In this document: piece by piece, positions 61,444 through 64,000 of the stretch | Layout: every line of letters begins with the position of its first letter | Numbering within the stretch: the first letter of the stretch is position 1 | Assembly: GCF_000143535.2 (NCBI RefSeq) | Contig: NC_037311.1 | Coordinates: 1,178,001 to 1,242,000 of the forward strand | DNA: 64,000 nucleotides | Source: Botrytis cinerea B05.10 | Lineage: Eukaryota; Ascomycota; Leotiomycetes; Helotiales; Sclerotiniaceae | Direction: 5' to 3' | Translations under genes and position numbers: made by a program | Notes under the pieces: generated by a model | The model's database searches: none | What the model was told of the DNA's origin: nothing | Seen by the model: only the letters and a program-made list of their open reading frames with translations

Positions 61444-61946
61444 TCATTTTCCTTTGGTCGCCTGTTGCGCAGCCTCTCTCCTAGTAGCTATGAATGATCG
61501 TTAGTCTCCGCACGTAGTATTCGGACAATATAGAGACCTACCATCTTCCAAAAGTGCTGTGTCAATCACGCCGCCAGGAAGATGTACGTATCTGACGACA
61601 CTTCCTCTTATGAAAACATTCTTGACCGATGACTATGCGCGCATCATCAGCATCACAAAACTCGAAGCACAGAGCCCGTCGCATTTCATTGCGTTGCTGT
61701 CGTCCATGTTGAATTACTGACCAGATGTGGGTATTTCAGCTCCTCAACCACTTGTATGTCATCCAGCTTGATGTTTAGGTATTGGTCTACCGACTTTAAT
61801 ATGCCCTTGATTTGAATATCATTTTTGAGCTCGACCGTAACTTCGTGATCTACTAAGGTTTTAAAGAAGCTATTTGTAGAGGAGAATTATTAGTTGCTGC
61901 AACTCCAAAGCTGTTTGTGGGATCGCACTCACCTGAAGAACAACAT
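61444..61946 (-). CDS. LSM2: LSm2, U6 snRNA-associated Sm-like protein (four exons, 14 nt first coding exon)
   Basis: LSm2 is a subunit of the LSm2-8 ring on U6 snRNA (splicing) and the cytoplasmic LSm1-7 ring (mRNA decay). Exons 61933-61946, 61722-61869, 61542-61632 and 61444-61487, with introns of 63, 89 and 54 nt, encode 98 aa, close to the usual 95. The assembled protein reads as a textbook LSm2: MLFFSFFKTLVDHEVTVEL, NDIQIKGILKSVDQYLNIKL, DDIQVVEELKYPHLSSVKNV, FIRGSVVRYVHLPGG and DTALLEDATRREAAQQ. These cover Sm motifs 1 and 2. The first coding exon is only 14 nt (ATGTTGTTCTTCAG), so gene finders may miss the gene. All junctions are GT-AG with frame kept. No single open frame of gene length exists here. 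Confidence 0.95.
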
Positions 61947-62617
61947 TTTGGCAGACTGGCAGCTGATAAGTAAGGTTCGATATCGTAGAGAGCTTGTAAA
62001 TTACAGAGTCTCGAAAATGGAGTTGACCACCACCCAAAAGTGATGATGTCGCATTTGATGCCTCAGGCACATGAATCGAATGGGCACGGTCCAGAACATC
62101 CAATTGAGTGCGAGTGTCAACTTCCTCACCAGGAGCTCTGCACTGAAACAAACAACGATCAGCGATGATAGAGACAATATTCCTACTTGAGTGCGGTGGA
62201 GGCAGCCTGTCTTGTAACCATAATCTGAAACACTAAAGATGAATTTCTAGAGATATCCTCTAATCATCTTCGACTTTTATAACCTATCATGTATAGCTGT
62301 TCGAAAGTTCTGTGAAATCTCAGAATCAATTGGCCGCAAGACATGGCGTGGCCTGGGGCGTGAGTATGCTAGATGTCACTTCCAAAGTGAGTATATCGTG
62401 ATATTTTTCCTATCCTTTTACTTCCGATGGCTAGAAAGCCGGTTTCTTCGCATATCTTTCACATTAGGAGGAAAAGCTTGCATCACAATGCAATGCAGCA
62501 CAAGTGACTGTTTGTCATGATGAGACTGCCAGCTATGGTTCCTCTGGAAGTGGAGTGGTCATAAATTAAAATTTGTATATAAAGTCATACATAAACAGGA
62601 GTGTAATACATCTGTAT
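61947..62617. other. Intergenic region between SIL1 and LSM2
   Basis: Contains the LSM2 promoter/leader and the SIL1 3' flank. A 93-codon minus-strand frame at 61870-62151 overlaps the first LSM2 exons out of frame and is regarded as chance. No repeats are seen. Confidence 0.5.
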
Positions 62618-63817
62618 TTATAATTCCCTATCCCTCTCCCCACCCTGACTACCTTGACCTATCTTCTCCAAGAATTCGCTTACCCATTCTTTTCTTCCAC
62701 CTTCCGTTCCGTAAAACTCTTTTCCATACCAAGCCCAGCATTCATCATTGACAACATCACCATTGCAATCCTTCTTCCCCTTCTGGATTACATCCATCTT
62801 CGGCCAAACTCCCAGCCGCGCCCCCATGCTTTCATCTAGGAAATTGTCCATCAGAAGCTGTACAATACGTTTTCGAACGACGTCATATTGAGATCCAGAC
62901 TTCAAGAAGACCGACTGTAGGTATGAAGTACCATCTTGCTCAAGGAAAGACTTTTGGATTTCTGGCGATTTCAAGAGGCCACTGAGAGCTGAAATTTGAG
63001 ATTTGAGAGATGAAGGTGATGTTGTGGAGGCTGACAGCTTTTTCTGGAGTGCGGGAATAAGACTTAATCCAATTTCACGAAGGATAGGACAAGTAGGTTT
63101 CATGACGATATCGTGAAACAGGGAAAGGGAGCTGATGGCAGTAGGATTGTTTTGTAGGGAGCCGGAGAGAATGGCGGAAGCTGAATGATCATTTTCATCT
63201 CCAGATCCCAAGGACTCCATGGCCATGAGACATATCAGGGCAGAAACTGCCTCCTCATCGGCCATAAGTTCAGATCCGTAGTAAATGTCGTGTGACAGTT
63301 CCGAAAGAGAAATCAGAGCCGAGTCGAGGGAAGCATCTTGCCCTTTCAATGAGGCAAGAGACGTTCGGAATGATTCAAAGTCAGATGATGAGGGTGGTGG
63401 GGGCTGTATCTTCCCATGGCCACTGTAGGCTGGTGCGTCTGAGGGTGGTTGGGGATCTTCCGAGGTTTCAACTTCGACATCTTCAACGACGACCATGGCT
63501 TGTTCTGTAGGTATGTCAAGCTCCAGCGTGACATCATCCCCTTCCATTGGAATATTTAAGCGAGCTTCCTTCAAGCCAGAAGATATATTTAGCCGAACGT
63601 GGAGGCCTGGTGGAATGTCTTGTCCAGGCTTGATGATTTGGAAGTCTCTCGTTGGCTGAAAGATTCGAGGGTAACATTCAGCTTGGTTGTCTGTAGGACA
63701 TATGAGTTCGGTATTTGCGGATGGCGAGGCTTCTGGATCCATCGAGAATGCCCTCGCAAATATTGGAAGACTGAGCCATGCTAGGCCCAGTATGCTGCGT
63801 ATTCCTACACTAACCAT
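62618..63817 (-). CDS. SIL1: SIL1, ER nucleotide-exchange factor for BiP/Kar2
   Basis: Sil1 is the ER-lumen exchange factor that releases ADP from the Hsp70 BiP/Kar2 during protein import and folding. A single exon encodes 399 aa. The first 23 residues (MVSVGIRSILGLAWLSLPIF then ARA) form a signal peptide. The conserved fungal N-terminal block follows: CYPRIFQPTRDFQIIKPGQD, IPPGLHVRLNI and KEARLNIPMEGDDV. An Ala/Leu/Ser-rich armadillo-like helical region fills about residues 150-340 (for example ALICLMAMESLGSGDEND). The protein ends in DREL, a variant of the HDEL/KDEL retrieval signal. A Pro-rich linker (GKIQPPPPSSSDFE) separates the halves. The start matches the signal peptide and no other ATG fits. 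Identity rests on the N-terminal block and topology. Confidence 0.92.
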   Translation of the reverse strand: MVSVGIRSILGLAWLSLPIFARAFSMDPEASPSANTELICPTDNQAECYPRIFQPTRDFQIIKPGQDIPPGLHVRLNISSGLKEARLNIPMEGDDVTLELDIPTEQAMVVVEDVEVETSEDPQPPSDAPAYSGHGKIQPPPPSSSDFESFRTSLASLKGQDASLDSALISLSELSHDIYYGSELMADEEAVSALICLMAMESLGSGDENDHSASAILSGSLQNNPTAISSLSLFHDIVMKPTCPILREIGLSLIPALQKKLSASTTSPSSLKSQISALSGLLKSPEIQKSFLEQDGTSYLQSVFLKSGSQYDVVRKRIVQLLMDNFLDESMGARLGVWPKMDVIQKGKKDCNGDVVNDECWAWYGKEFYGTEGGRKEWVSEFLEKIGQGSQGGERDREL

Positions 63818-63882
63818 TTTAATTTATAATTGATTATGAGATGTATATCGAATAGAATAATAACTCTTTTCGAATGAGCTAT

Positions 63883-63999
63883 TCAATCAGCTACAATCGA
63901 TAGAAGTCGTTTAGCTTTTCTTCTGAACCGTCTCAGAATTCTTCGTTGCCTCTCTGCTAGGTCGAGGTCCTTGCAGGCTTGATCGAAAGCTTGCAAGTC
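63883..63999 (-). CDS. Possible 3' end of a gene running off the window (partial)
   Basis: An open minus-strand frame enters from the window edge and ends at a TGA (63883-63885) after 38 codons. The visible peptide is charged and helical (QACKDLDLAERQRRILRRF, then RRKAKRLLSIVAD), which looks like a coding C-terminus. The stop lies 65 bp upstream of the SIL1 start codon, tight but possible for same-strand fungal genes. The family cannot be named from so little sequence. Confidence 0.35.
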   Translation of the reverse strand, partial: DLQAFDQACKDLDLAERQRRILRRFRRKAKRLLSIVAD

Positions 64000-64000
64000 A

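Noticed and set aside
61870..62151. 93-codon minus-strand frame upstream of LSM2
   Set aside because: Overlaps the first LSM2 intron and exon out of frame and has no family resemblance; probably leader sequence.

Overview
The window is nuclear DNA of a filamentous ascomycete. The genes have short spliceosomal introns (mostly 46-190 nt) with GT-AG borders and CTAAC/CTAAT-like branch points, and the proteins are typical of Pezizomycotina. Protein style, long CT-rich leaders and abundant microsatellites would suit a leotiomycete such as a Sclerotinia or Botrytis relative. That placement is inference and was not tested by any search.

Layout from left to right. A giant TRA1 gene (minus strand, 0.1-11.9 kb) is followed by a 3.5 kb gap, a fungal nicotianamine synthase (plus, 15.4-16.7 kb), 2.3 kb of low-complexity DNA and the CCAAT-binding factor subunit HapB (minus, 19-20 kb). 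A nearly 10 kb gene-poor, repeat-rich stretch ends at an SSU1-type sulfite efflux pump (minus, 29.7-31.5 kb), which has a 643 bp inverted-repeat transposon (MITE) just upstream of its start codon. Then comes a compact gene block at 33-43 kb: RanGAP RNA1, COG6, NUS1, an AlkB-type dioxygenase and TRM5. COG6/NUS1 and AlkB/TRM5 are divergent pairs sharing short promoters. A second desert (43-51.9 kb) precedes a REG1-like PP1 regulatory subunit (plus), and a 4 kb repeat-rich gap follows it. The right end carries four minus-strand genes: the cross-link repair nuclease PSO2/SNM1, the U6 snRNP protein LSM2 (four tiny exons), the ER nucleotide-exchange factor SIL1, and what may be the last codons of one more gene at the edge.

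These are mostly housekeeping genes with no common pathway. Themes that recur are transcription co-regulation (TRA1, HapB, REG1), secretory pathway and glycosylation (COG6, NUS1, SIL1), DNA repair with possible PCNA-binding peptides (AlkB-like, PSO2) and RNA biology (TRM5, LSM2). I see no secondary-metabolite cluster, CRISPR array, rRNA or tRNA gene. The least ordinary features are the MITE in the sulfite-pump promoter, a GC-AG intron in the nicotianamine synthase, a set of unrelated heptanucleotide tandem arrays confined to the deserts, and a possible orphan exon at 27.6 kb. All exon borders were read by eye from splice signals, frame and family conservation, and need transcript support.
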